Shown: positions 19,741-28,347 of the stretch, piece after piece
Position numbering within the stretch: position 1 is the stretch's first letter
Layout: the number at the start of each line of letters is the position of its first letter
Assembly: GCF_014698305.1 (NCBI RefSeq)
Contig: NZ_JACJST010000001.1
Coordinates: forward strand, 465,191-529,190
Length of the DNA stretch: 64,000 bases
Direction: 5' to 3'
Origin: Anabaena lutea FACHB-196
Lineage (GTDB): Bacteria > Cyanobacteriota > Cyanobacteriia > Cyanobacteriales > Nostocaceae
Made by a program: the position numbers and the translations under genes
The notes under the pieces: generated by a model
What the model was told of the DNA's origin: nothing
The model's database searches: none
The model's input: only the letters and a program-made list of their open reading frames with translations

Positions 19741-21174
19741 ATGGCAATTGGTGATACTTATAATAACCAAAATCAATCTCTAGCTCTCCCAAAGGTCAAC
19801 ATTTTGACCATGTTCCGGCTAGGATTGTTTCAAATGGGGTTGAGTATGATGTCTATCTTGACTCTGGGGGTACTTAACCGAGTCATGATTCAGGAAATCG
19901 CAATTCCGGCTACATTGGTGGCTTTGGTGTTAGCATTACCTTCATTTGTGGCACCAACGCGGATTTTGTTTGGGCAAATGTCCGATTCTAAACCGTTGTT
20001 AGGTTATCATCGCACAGCTTATGTGTGGGTGGGAGCGGGAATATTTGCGATCGCTGCTTTTTTAGCGGTACAAGTAATGTGGCAGTTAAATGCCGCTAGT
20101 ATTGGTGATAGGTGGACATGGACTACCCAAACAATCGGTTGGACAGCAGTTCTAGGTTTAGTTTTCGCAGTTTATGGACTGGCCATTTGTGCTAGTGGTA
20201 CAGCATTTGCAGCTTTATTAGTTGATATCTCCGAAGAAGACAACCGTTCCCAAGTTGTCGGTATTGTTTGGTCAATGTTAATGGTAGGGATTATAGTTGG
20301 GGCAGTTATCAGTTCTAGCTTATTAAAGCAATTAACCACAGACGCACCTATAGAAACTTTACAAGCGGCAATAAATAGATTATTTCTGATTGTTCCCGGA
20401 ATAGTTTTTTGTTTAGCAATTGTCGCAACTGTGGGAGTAGAAAAAAAATATTCCCGTTTTTTCAACCGTTCTACTCCAGGAAACCGAGAAGATAGTATTA
20501 CTTTAAGTGGTGCGTGGAAAATCTTAACAGCTAGTCCGCAAACAGGCTTGTTTTTCACATTTTTATTAGTGATGACTATCAGCTTGTTTATGCAAGATCC
20601 CATTTTAGAACCTTATGCAGGGCAAGTCTTTAAAATGCCCTTAGCGGAAAGTACCAAACTTAATGTTTTTTACGGCACAGGCATCTTGATTTCCTATGGT
20701 ATCACAGGTTTTTTCATTGTCCCTCGTTTGGGTAAACGCAGAACTATAAAACTAGGTTGTATTTTAGTAGCATTTGCCGCTTTATTACTGGGGTTTTCAG
20801 GATTTTCTGCAAATCCATCTGTCCTGAAATCAACTTTAGTTTTATTTGGTTTAGCTACCGGTTTTGTCACCACCGCAGCAGTTAGTTTAATGCTAGATTT
20901 AACAATTGCCGAAGCCGCAGGTACGTTTATAGGTGCTTGGGGACTAGCTCAGTCTATATCAAGAGGAATTGCTACTGTAATTGGTGGTACTGTCTTAGAT
21001 GTGGGGCGCAGATTGTTACCAGATAGCTTAGTATTAGCTTATGGTTTGGTATTTGCCTTAGAAGCTACGGGAATGTTGGTATCAATTTTGTTTTTGAATC
21101 GTGTCAATGTGACAGAATTTAAAACCAACACCAAACAAGCTTTAGCTTCTGTTCTTGAAAGTGATTTAGATTAA
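19741..21174 (+). CDS. BCD/PucC-family MFS transporter
   Basis: 477-residue membrane protein of the PucC/LhaA branch of the major facilitator superfamily (BCD family), proposed to carry or chaperone (bacterio)chlorophyll or light-harvesting complexes. About 12 hydrophobic helices are visible. Family-type motifs: 'LPSFVAPTRILFGQMSD' after helix 2, 'GYHRTAYVWVGAG', and 'YGLAICASGTAFAALLVDIS'. Its exact cyanobacterial role is unsettled. Separated by STRRs from the phosphatase gene downstream. Confidence 0.88.
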   Translation: MAIGDTYNNQNQSLALPKVNILTMFRLGLFQMGLSMMSILTLGVLNRVMIQEIAIPATLVALVLALPSFVAPTRILFGQMSDSKPLLGYHRTAYVWVGAGIFAIAAFLAVQVMWQLNAASIGDRWTWTTQTIGWTAVLGLVFAVYGLAICASGTAFAALLVDISEEDNRSQVVGIVWSMLMVGIIVGAVISSSLLKQLTTDAPIETLQAAINRLFLIVPGIVFCLAIVATVGVEKKYSRFFNRSTPGNREDSITLSGAWKILTASPQTGLFFTFLLVMTISLFMQDPILEPYAGQVFKMPLAESTKLNVFYGTGILISYGITGFFIVPRLGKRRTIKLGCILVAFAALLLGFSGFSANPSVLKSTLVLFGLATGFVTTAAVSLMLDLTIAEAAGTFIGAWGLAQSISRGIATVIGGTVLDVGRRLLPDSLVLAYGLVFALEATGMLVSILFLNRVNVTEFKTNTKQALASVLESDLD

Positions 21175-21239
21175 TTCATAATTCGTAATTCGTAATTACT
21201 AACTGTTCCCTGTTCCCTGTTCCCTGTTCCCTGTTCCCT
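21175..21239. repeat. Two STRR tracts (ATTCGTA and CTGTTCC)
   Basis: Three AATTCGT-type heptamers, then about five CTGTTCC heptamers, between the PucC-like and phosphatase genes. Confidence 0.85.
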
Positions 21240-21251
21240 AACTAATAACAA

Positions 21252-22058
21252 ATGAACGATTTTTGGAATACGATTTTAGACTTTGCAGAAACCACTACTA
21301 TCAGAGTGGGAAAACAATTAATGCAGGATTTTGGACAAGTTCAAGCTTCGCAAAAAGCTGATGGTAGCTTGGTAACAAAATCAGATAAATGGGCAGATCA
21401 AGAAATTAGAGATGCCATTGTTTCTACTTTTTCAGGTTATGGCATTTTGAGCGAAGAAAGTGATCAAACTTTTCCTGATACAGAATGGTGTTGGGTAATC
21501 GATCCTTTGGATGGTACAACCAACTTTACCAGGGGAATTCCTATTTGGTCGATTTCTTTGGGTTTACTTTATCGAGGAGCGCCCATTTTTGGCTATGTTT
21601 ACGCGCCTCCATTAAATCAAGCCTTTCACGGATTTTGGGCGGGTTCATCAGGCTTAACAACGCCAACGGGAGCATTTTTAAATAATCGTCCCATACATAC
21701 AAGTAGTGATACTCCGAGCAAAAACCACTTTTTTAACCTTTGTTCTCGCAGTACGGGAATAATTCAACCGGGTTTTCCCTGTAAAATTCGGATGTTAGGA
21801 GTTGCTAGTTATAACTTTCTCACCGTCGCGACTGGTGCGGTTTTGGGAGGAATTGAAGCGACACCCAAGGTTTGGGATATCGCAGGTGCTTGGGTAATTG
21901 TTCAAGCTGCTGGAGGTACGTGGGTATCTCTCAATTCTGAGCCTTTTCCATTATCGCCGGGAATAGATTATAGCGATCGCTCTTTTCCGACAATGGTTGT
22001 TAGTAATTCAGATTTAGTGACCGTATTTACACCGTTTCTAGAAAGTGTAAAATTTTGA
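21252..22058 (+). CDS. Inositol monophosphatase family protein
   Basis: 268-residue Mg2+-dependent, Li+-sensitive phosphatase fold. Metal-binding motifs: 'LSEES' (Glu), 'WVIDPLDGTTNFTRGIP' (about 80-96, the family signature) and 'KVWDIAGAWVIVQAAGG' (about 209-225). Substrates in this family include inositol phosphate, histidinol phosphate and PAPS-like nucleotides; the sequence alone does not decide. It is 28 bp upstream of the MDR dehydrogenase gene on the same strand, likely one operon. Confidence 0.92.
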   Translation: MNDFWNTILDFAETTTIRVGKQLMQDFGQVQASQKADGSLVTKSDKWADQEIRDAIVSTFSGYGILSEESDQTFPDTEWCWVIDPLDGTTNFTRGIPIWSISLGLLYRGAPIFGYVYAPPLNQAFHGFWAGSSGLTTPTGAFLNNRPIHTSSDTPSKNHFFNLCSRSTGIIQPGFPCKIRMLGVASYNFLTVATGAVLGGIEATPKVWDIAGAWVIVQAAGGTWVSLNSEPFPLSPGIDYSDRSFPTMVVSNSDLVTVFTPFLESVKF

Positions 22059-22086
22059 CAGCTAACAACTGACAACTAACAAAATT

Positions 22087-23040
22087 ATGAAAGGACTTTG
22101 GCTAGAAAATAACCAATTACAATTACGCACCGATATTCCTATTCCTGAACCACCACCGGGAGAGGCTTTAGTGCGGGTTTTACGGGCGGGAATTTGTAAT
22201 ACTGACTTAGAATTAATTAAAGGTTATTATCCCTATACTGGTATTATCGGCCATGAGTTTGTTGGTGTGGTGGAAGCAGGTGCAGATAATTTAATTAATC
22301 AAAGAGTAGTCGGTGAAATAAACGCCGCTTGTGGTTATTGTCGCTTTTGTCGTCGAGGACAACCAACTCATTGTGAAAATCGCACAGTTTTAGGTATTTT
22401 TAACCGCAATGGTGCTTTTGCTGAATACCTTTGTTTACCGATTGAAAATTTGCATCCAGTCCCAGAAAATGTTTCCACAGACGCAGCAACTTTCACCGAA
22501 CCTATAGCTGCTGCTTTGGAAATTCAAGAACAAGTAAAATTATCGAAAGATGACCGAGTTTTAGTAGTCGGAGATGGAAAATTAGGACAGTTAATAGCGC
22601 AAACTTTAGCGTTAACTGGTTGCGAATTATTAGTAGTGGGAAGACACAAAGATAAATTAGCTAATTTAGCAGCGAGAGGAATTAAAACTGGTTTAGTTGA
22701 TACTGTCACCGATATATATTTTGATATCTCTGTTGATTGTACAGGAAATCCCGAAGGATTTTCTACTGCTCGTCGGGCTTTACGTCCTAGAGGTACGCTA
22801 GTTTTAAAAAGTACCTATGCTGGTAATCTTAGCCTAGATGCTTCCTCATTAGTGGTAGACGAAATCACCCTGATAGGTTCTCGTTGTGGACCCTTTACTC
22901 CAGCATTGGAGTTATTAGCTACAAAACAAGTGAATGTAGAAAAACTAATTGATGCTCATTATGCCCTAAGTGAAGGTTTAGCTGCTTTTGAAAAAGCGCA
23001 AACTAAAGGAGTTTTAAAAGTGTTATTAGAGATGAATTAG
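22087..23040 (+). CDS. Zinc-type MDR alcohol dehydrogenase
   Basis: 317-residue medium-chain dehydrogenase. Catalytic zinc ligands lie in 'AGICNTDLELIKGYY' (Cys) and 'GHEFVG' (His-Glu); a structural-zinc cysteine set is seen as 'ACGYCRFCRRGQPTHC' (about 79-94). The Rossmann motif 'VLVVGDGKLGQLIAQTLALTG' is about 159-179 (GxGxxG variant GDGKLG). It is a little shorter than typical (about 340), mainly at the N-terminus. Probably sugar- or polyol-specific, but that is a guess. Co-directional with and 28 bp after the phosphatase. Confidence 0.9.
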   Translation: MKGLWLENNQLQLRTDIPIPEPPPGEALVRVLRAGICNTDLELIKGYYPYTGIIGHEFVGVVEAGADNLINQRVVGEINAACGYCRFCRRGQPTHCENRTVLGIFNRNGAFAEYLCLPIENLHPVPENVSTDAATFTEPIAAALEIQEQVKLSKDDRVLVVGDGKLGQLIAQTLALTGCELLVVGRHKDKLANLAARGIKTGLVDTVTDIYFDISVDCTGNPEGFSTARRALRPRGTLVLKSTYAGNLSLDASSLVVDEITLIGSRCGPFTPALELLATKQVNVEKLIDAHYALSEGLAAFEKAQTKGVLKVLLEMN

Positions 23041-23056
23041 CAAATCATGGAAAATC

Positions 23057-23611
23057 TTACATTGATTCTGCACCATGCGTAACTAGACGTTTAAACAAAG
23101 TTGCTGACCAACCAGTTTCTTTAAGAACCGCATTGGTAGAAACTTCTATATAAGATTGTTCAATAAATGCCAAATCAATCATGCAAATTTTGCTCAAAGC
23201 ATTTTTTAATTCCTCTGATTTTCCTTCTGTTTTGAGTTTTTTACCGACTTCATTAACTACGGTAGCCATCGCTGGAATTATATGCTGGGGCTGGATTCCC
23301 ACCTTGACATGAACAATGCCAATTTGCCAACGACGTTGAGAATAGCCAGCACCCCAATCATCAATTCCTGTAAACATTTCATGAAACCAGTGAACGAATG
23401 TTTCACGTAAGCGATGAATTCTTCCTTCGGTTTGATTTAAAATGGCATTCATTTCTTCATCACGTCCTAAATACGCATAGAAATGATCTGCCATTTCTGC
23501 GGCAATTTCTAGTCCCCAATCTGCATTTGATTTCAGAATATCTTTATCTTCCTTGGTAAAATCAAATCTGTTTACCAAGGTATTCATGAAAACGAGAGGA
23601 TCTATAGCCAT
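23057..23611 (-). CDS. Stand-alone protoglobin-domain protein
   Basis: 184-residue globin of the protoglobin/globin-coupled-sensor family without an attached output domain. It would bind haem and a gas (O2, NO or CO). The proximal His is probably the one in 'IGIVHVKVGIQPQHI' (about 98-112). 'RLRETFVHWFHEMF' and the C-terminal 'ALSKICMIDLAFIEQSYIE' fit helices of the fold. The stop is 16 bp from the stop of the convergent MDR dehydrogenase. Function beyond ligand binding is unknown. Confidence 0.85.
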   Translation of the reverse strand: MAIDPLVFMNTLVNRFDFTKEDKDILKSNADWGLEIAAEMADHFYAYLGRDEEMNAILNQTEGRIHRLRETFVHWFHEMFTGIDDWGAGYSQRRWQIGIVHVKVGIQPQHIIPAMATVVNEVGKKLKTEGKSEELKNALSKICMIDLAFIEQSYIEVSTNAVLKETGWSATLFKRLVTHGAESM

Positions 23612-23923
23612 AATTAGTTCTTTTTCCTTTGTCAGTTAAAAGTTACGCGCACCTAATTGGGTGCTATACAAACAGATGTGCTTTTGATCAGCTACTACTG
23701 TCTGGTGTTAATTTAACCGACAAAGTTGAGGAACTTGTGAGATTTGCAACAATTGGACGATCTTGCAAAATTAACTTCCTACGTGGAGAGAGGGGACAGG
23801 GAACAGGGAACAGGGAACAGGAAAAGAATATGTGTAATTTATTCTGCCTAATTACTTATTTGTGGTATTTCTGAGGAGAATCAACTACTGGTTTTGTAAT
23901 TCTGTCAATCCTGATTCTGATCT
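23612..23923. other. Gene-free gap with a short STRR
   Basis: No credible gene; an 81-codon + frame at 23629-23874 includes the repeat tract GGGAACA (23793-23821) and shows no protein-like pattern. The protoglobin promoter should lie in the left part. Confidence 0.5.
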
Positions 23924-24421
23924 TTATATCTGACATTCTGCAAGTCTAGACGTGAGAGAAGATACCCCCTTCATAGCAAAAAAAAGCCTCCAAACTTCGT
24001 ATTCCATCCACAAAACTTCGACAGGGAGGTGTCCTTTTGGTGCTGTTATGTCAAAAGTAATATCAGCGTAGTATAACCAATTTCCCTCTTTCTTCCATCC
24101 TACCTTTTCCCCGAAGCCTTCCATTATTGTTAAGTGATAATCCATGATTCTACCCCTTCCACCCAAACCTTCATAAATCTTTTTCTGAACTGAAAACCCA
24201 AACCTTTCATTGCTATATTTTAGCCACAAATTGTCAATAGTACGGAGGTCTTCACAAGGGAAATTATCAATAATTCCAGTATCTAACCAACCATCTTCTT
24301 CTCGTTTTCCGACACACAACATTACCCGTTTTGTTTCTTGATCTGCTTCTTTCCATTTCCCTGCTATGAGTAAGTCACGCAGTATACTGTAGTCCATTCC
24401 TACTACTGATTTTAATTGCAT
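23924..24421 (-). CDS. GUN4-domain protein
   Basis: 165-residue protein with a GUN4-like domain. GUN4 binds porphyrins and activates Mg-chelatase, but many cyanobacterial paralogues attach the fold to other systems. The pattern 'LRDLLIAGKWKEADQETKRVML' (about 13-34) and 'IDNLWLKYSNERFGFSVQKKIYE' (about 65-87) is diagnostic. The N-terminal helical bundle found in true Gun4 is absent, so it is more likely a paralogue than the chelatase cofactor itself. No kinase or caspase-like domain is fused. Confidence 0.85.
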   Translation of the reverse strand: MQLKSVVGMDYSILRDLLIAGKWKEADQETKRVMLCVGKREEDGWLDTGIIDNFPCEDLRTIDNLWLKYSNERFGFSVQKKIYEGLGGRGRIMDYHLTIMEGFGEKVGWKKEGNWLYYADITFDITAPKGHLPVEVLWMEYEVWRLFFAMKGVSSLTSRLAECQI

Positions 24422-24533
24422 CCTGTAAATCCTGATTCTGTCTAATAATGCCTTGATGGTACAAGCTCCCGGATTTGTCTATGGGGGAAATCCAAAATCT
24501 AAAATCTAAAATCGAATGATCGGAAAATAATCA

Positions 24534-24866
24534 TTAATTTGAGTGATAATCTTTACAATTAATTGCTTCTTCTGTGTTGGCAATATATGGATTTACAGTA
24601 CATTTAAGACGATAATTATTGGTAAAAAACTGGCAATTATGACAGGGTATTTGGTGCATCTTTTTAGCAGTTTTCACAGTGTCTTTTGTCGCTGTCCATA
24701 AATTCACAAACACCAAAATAATCATTGTCCAAGCGATGACAAAGCAAACCGGAATCAAGAATGGTTGTAGCCCATGAATGAGTAAAGATATAAGATTTAA
24801 CACGGTCTTTACTAGTACAAGTGAGGAGTTAGAAACTAATATAACTCCTAACTCCTCATTGATCAC
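24534..24866 (-). CDS. Small membrane protein with Cys-rich tail, unknown
   Basis: 110 residues, not recognised. There are hydrophobic stretches at about 8-30 and 36-56, then a basic, soluble tail with 'PCHNCQFFTNNYRLKC' and 'NCKDYHS', four cysteines that could bind a metal. The coding look (regular composition, no repeats) supports a real gene. The start may lie a little downstream, because the first 25 residues are repeat-like ('LVSNSSLVLV'). Confidence 0.6.
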   Translation of the reverse strand: MINEELGVILVSNSSLVLVKTVLNLISLLIHGLQPFLIPVCFVIAWTMIILVFVNLWTATKDTVKTAKKMHQIPCHNCQFFTNNYRLKCTVNPYIANTEEAINCKDYHSN

Positions 24867-24888
24867 TTCTAGCTAAAGATATATTAAT

Positions 24889-25079
24889 AGGACTTACGCA
24901 CTGTACAAATCAATCGTGATATGCGTTCACTAAAATACCTTATTTCCGGCTGCAATTAATTCTATTTTTGCCGATAAATCAACCGTGGGGTAGGGGTAAA
25001 GCGCAGTGCTAAACCCTTACGATAAATGTGTTTTTCACGTCTACACATATTTGATGTTTTTTGTCAATGCGTAAGTTCT
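24889..25079. mobile_element. MITE-like element (191 bp) with AGGACTTACGCA ends
   Basis: Terminal inverted repeats AGGACTTACGCA (24889-24900) and TGCGTAAGTTCT (25068-25079), 11 of 12 complementary. The same ends flank the 92-bp element at 41898-41989. The interior (about 24985-25040) carries, inverted, the CACGAAAAAC...GGGTTTAGCACTG core found in the element at 12233-12352. Non-coding. Confidence 0.75.
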
Positions 25080-25164
25080 AATTAAGTTAAATTTCAACAT
25101 TCCCAGTATCAATACAAGTGGGATATTAGCTTGATATTAGACATCATCATGTCTAAGGTTTTTG

Positions 25165-26343
25165 TCAATTTACCGCATCTTTCACTTTTCGCTTCTTTAA
25201 GAAACTAGACATAAATGGCCGCTCAAAGAATAAGTAAAACCAATAAGCGATAATCAGTGACATTACCGTACCTAGTAAATAAGATCCTGCTGCAAACATA
25301 TCTGGGGAAATTGGCAGGTAAAACAGGAAGTAACGTACCAACACCAAGACTGGACCGTGAATTAGATATAGACTATAGGAAAATGTACCAAGTGCGATCG
25401 CTAAAGGATGTTGTAATACCCGTAGCACTAAGGATGGCTGTTTTCCCTCAACTATCGAGTTGGTTATGGAAATAAATAAACAAGCGAATGCCAGCCCAGC
25501 AAAACTTTGATTAATCCATATATGCAATCCTAGTCGTCGCCATTCGGTTATAAAAGCAATACAAGTAAAAATAATAGCCAACCAACCCCAAGGTAAAGAA
25601 TTTCTGATAGCTACTAGCTTGGGTTTTTGAGAAAATCCAATATCTGCTGCTGCCATTCCTAAACAGAATACACCTAAAAGCCAAGGATTAGCTGATTCAA
25701 ATAATCCATTGAACACAAATACAGGTGTTAAACCAATTAAAAAGGCAATAATGACAACTACCAATAATCCAAACCGTCGCCATATAGGTAGCAACAATAG
25801 CGGAAACAAAAAGTATATCTGCCATTCTGTAGCTACAGTCCACATAGGTGGGTTAATGGTCAGATATGAGCTACCGTCGAGATTATGAATGATTAGCAAA
25901 TGAAGCAAGAAATCAACAAAAGAGAATTTAGGTGAAAATGAGCCGAGACCTGCTACTTCATTCCATTGAAAACTAGTAAATTTCTCGAAAATAAAGACAA
26001 CTGCTGCTAACAGCAGACAGATAAATAAAACCATGTAGTAAGGAGGTAGAATTCGCCGCGCCCGCCTCTTAATATAATTTATGAAACTTCCTGATAGTTG
26101 ACCATTTTCAGAACGTGCTACTGGCAGCATCAAAACATAACCAGAAAGAACAATAAAACTGATGACGCTAAAAGCTCCATATTTCATAGCTCTAACAAAA
26201 AATGACCAAGATTCAGGCAATTGATCCCCCATTGCTGGTTCAACATGAACAAGTACAACATATAGAGATGCTAATCCCCTAAGTCCATCCAAATAAGGTA
26301 AATGTAATCTTTTTTCAGGATATTTTTCTATGGTTTTATTCAT
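25165..26343 (-). CDS. Acyltransferase-3 family membrane protein
   Basis: 392-residue integral membrane acyltransferase of the OafA/NodX type, which adds acetyl or other acyl groups to surface sugars. The N-terminal signature 'LPYLDGLRGLASLYVVLVHV' (about 19-38) contains the Arg and His typical of the family. The 'RRARRILPPYYMVLF' motif is near residue 88-102. About ten hydrophobic helices follow. It lies 182 bp downstream of a hexapeptide acetyltransferase on the same strand, suggesting joint work on an exported glycan. Acceptor unknown. Confidence 0.9.
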   Translation of the reverse strand: MNKTIEKYPEKRLHLPYLDGLRGLASLYVVLVHVEPAMGDQLPESWSFFVRAMKYGAFSVISFIVLSGYVLMLPVARSENGQLSGSFINYIKRRARRILPPYYMVLFICLLLAAVVFIFEKFTSFQWNEVAGLGSFSPKFSFVDFLLHLLIIHNLDGSSYLTINPPMWTVATEWQIYFLFPLLLLPIWRRFGLLVVVIIAFLIGLTPVFVFNGLFESANPWLLGVFCLGMAAADIGFSQKPKLVAIRNSLPWGWLAIIFTCIAFITEWRRLGLHIWINQSFAGLAFACLFISITNSIVEGKQPSLVLRVLQHPLAIALGTFSYSLYLIHGPVLVLVRYFLFYLPISPDMFAAGSYLLGTVMSLIIAYWFYLFFERPFMSSFLKKRKVKDAVN

Positions 26344-26525
26344 TCAATTAATCTCCTATTATGTTTTTGTTGGTAGATACTTTCACCTCTGACTTACGCT
26401 ATAATTTGGGTTGATGATGCTCAACTTTTCTCTTATATTTTGTTACTCAAAATTGGCATTAAACTAGTAAATATTCACCTGTATGCAGAGAAAATTACCC
26501 AGGCGAATCTTTTAAAAACCTAGCT

Positions 26526-27236
26526 TTAAGTTAACAAAGGTGAGTCTGTAAACTTGACAAGTTCTTTACCATCACGACTTTTAATTACTCGTGCAGGTAT
26601 GCCCACAGCTACGGAGAATGGAGGAATATCTTTAGTAACAACAGCACTAGCACCAATTACACTACCTCTACCGATAGTGACACCATCTAATACTTTCACT
26701 CCATCTCCTAGCCAACAATCATCCTCAATCACGATTCCCTTCCGAGTACTACCTTGGGATTTAATTGGCTTCGTCGGATCTGTAAAGTTGTGATTATTGG
26801 CGTATATTGCAGTATGGGCTGCTATTAAACAGTCTTTGCCAATTTTAACGTCTCCAGGGCCAGCAATACAAACGCTAGGTCCAATAAAAGTATCTTGTCC
26901 AATATAAATACAAGTGTTATCTAACGCCCCTATGAGAACATTACGCTCAACAATAACTCCATCTTCTAGATGAATTATATTGTTTTCATGCCCTTTTCCA
27001 TCTATACGAACACCTTTGAAAATATACACTCCATTACCAATTTCAATAGCATCAGTGCTAATAAATTCAACACCATCTTGAATATAAACTGAGCTACCTA
27101 TGCGAGAAAAAATAGCGCGATATAGCAAGTTACGTAATTTTACACCCCCAAAAATTGTGGGAATGTCGCCTAAAAAAGTTGTAAAAAAAAGTTGTTTAAG
27201 CCGCTTCAATTTTGAAGAATGTTTCCAGTTATTCAT
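26526..27236 (-). CDS. Left-handed beta-helix O-acetyltransferase
   Basis: 236-residue acetyl-CoA-dependent transferase of the maltose/WbbJ-type hexapeptide family. Repeated [LIV]-G-x4 units run from about residue 60 to 225 ('IGNGVYIFKGVRIDGKG', 'IGQDTFIGPSVCIAGPG', 'IGKDCLIAAHTAIYANNH', 'VTIGRGSVIGASAVVTKDIP'). The catalytic His is in 'YANNHNFTD'. It is the likely partner of the adjacent acyltransferase-3 gene in decorating a surface polysaccharide. Confidence 0.9.
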   Translation of the reverse strand: MNNWKHSSKLKRLKQLFFTTFLGDIPTIFGGVKLRNLLYRAIFSRIGSSVYIQDGVEFISTDAIEIGNGVYIFKGVRIDGKGHENNIIHLEDGVIVERNVLIGALDNTCIYIGQDTFIGPSVCIAGPGDVKIGKDCLIAAHTAIYANNHNFTDPTKPIKSQGSTRKGIVIEDDCWLGDGVKVLDGVTIGRGSVIGASAVVTKDIPPFSVAVGIPARVIKSRDGKELVKFTDSPLLT

Positions 27237-27497
27237 GACTCTATTACTGCTAACTAAAGTGTGATGGCGATTTGCAGAATTGTAAAATGCCTAAGGCATC
27301 CTGTATTTGAGTCTTGCTGTGTACCATATATATTCCTGTATTTGCATTTTGATATTGCAGATCAATGGAAAAATAATATGGCTAATATGAAGTTTTTCAA
27401 ACATTTGAAAAACCCAAAGCAAGTTTTTAAGGCTAGAAGCTATTAAATACAGGTATTATTTAATTGTTAGACATAGCTTATACAAGAAATGCTGTAT

Positions 27498-27599
27498 TTA
27501 TTGGCCAGCAAATTCTGCAATTACAGCAGTTTGCAACTCTCTGAGTTCTGCTGCATTATTTCCTATATGTACTGCTTGGAAATTAGAAAAAATACTTTC
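27498..27599 (-). pseudogene. Possible C-terminal fragment of a lost gene
   Basis: A 33-codon minus-strand stretch, with a stop just upstream and no start, reads 'SNFQAVHIGNN' and 'AELRELQTAVIAEFAGQ' before TAA. The protein-like amphipathic pattern in an otherwise non-coding gap suggests the tail of a decayed gene. Family not recognised. Confidence 0.3.
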
Positions 27600-28322
27600 T
27601 TAAATTCGGAACTAATGAATACTGAGGCTTAATGCTTTACCGCAACATCAAATTCCTAACTATTGCTGCATATAAGTTAGCAATTTGACAAGCTATTATG
27701 ATTCAGATATTCAGTTACCAAATATTAAAGTATTTATTTCAATTCAATTACATCTGTTTAAGCTATGCCAAAGTAGGCGTGACATTTTCTCACTACCATC
27801 AAGATGTAATTGTCGAATTAATCATGAAATTTCCAAGCAAGTACAAGCACGTAAAATTAGGGTGGAGTGTCTCCAACTTCCGCCATCACGTTGAAGTTAA
27901 CCATCGGAGCAAACAAATAAATACTACCCCGATTACTATAACGGCTTCCTTGCAGCCTATTTTTAGAATCTGCCGCTGTTGTAATCATGATATGCCAATA
28001 TGATTTACTTATGCACTCTTTGTATAGAACGCCTTGATAGTGACATAAATAATGTTCTTCTACCATCCTAAAAGAGACTTAGAAGATTAATGTAAAGTAA
28101 CAGTAAAATTTAACGATAAATCATGAAGATTTAAAAAATAAACATAGTTTTATAATTGGTAATTTCTTAACTTAAAGCTATCAATGATACTGCCAAATAG
28201 TTGATATTAATTAAATAGATAACCAAATAATTGCGGTTCTGCACTAGTATTCAGTTTAAGTTTTAGGTAATTTTAGTGTTAAATTAAGTAGCCTACACTG
28301 CCAACACAGCGGTAAATAAAGC

Positions 28323-28341
28323 GGTGCGTTAGGAACGCACC
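28323..28341 (-). terminator. Likely terminator of chlG
   Basis: Perfect 8-bp stem GGTGCGTT/AACGCACC with a 3-nt loop lies 7 bp past the chlG stop codon on the minus strand, followed by a T-rich stretch (GCTTTATTT). Confidence 0.6.
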
Positions 28342-28347
28342 TGATGG

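Larger units (their letters stand above)
27237..28347. other. 1.1-kb decayed gap
   Basis: No intact gene. It is AT-rich. Frames at 27261-27446, 27698-28003 (+) and 27857-28066 (-) are open but show no family pattern. One stretch on the minus strand (27498-27599) reads as a plausible C-terminal peptide fragment and is listed separately. The region looks like degraded coding DNA between the acyltransferase locus and chlG. Confidence 0.5.

Noticed and set aside
27698..28003. 101-codon + frame in the decayed gap
   Set aside because: No family pattern, overlapping frames on the other strand, AT-rich.
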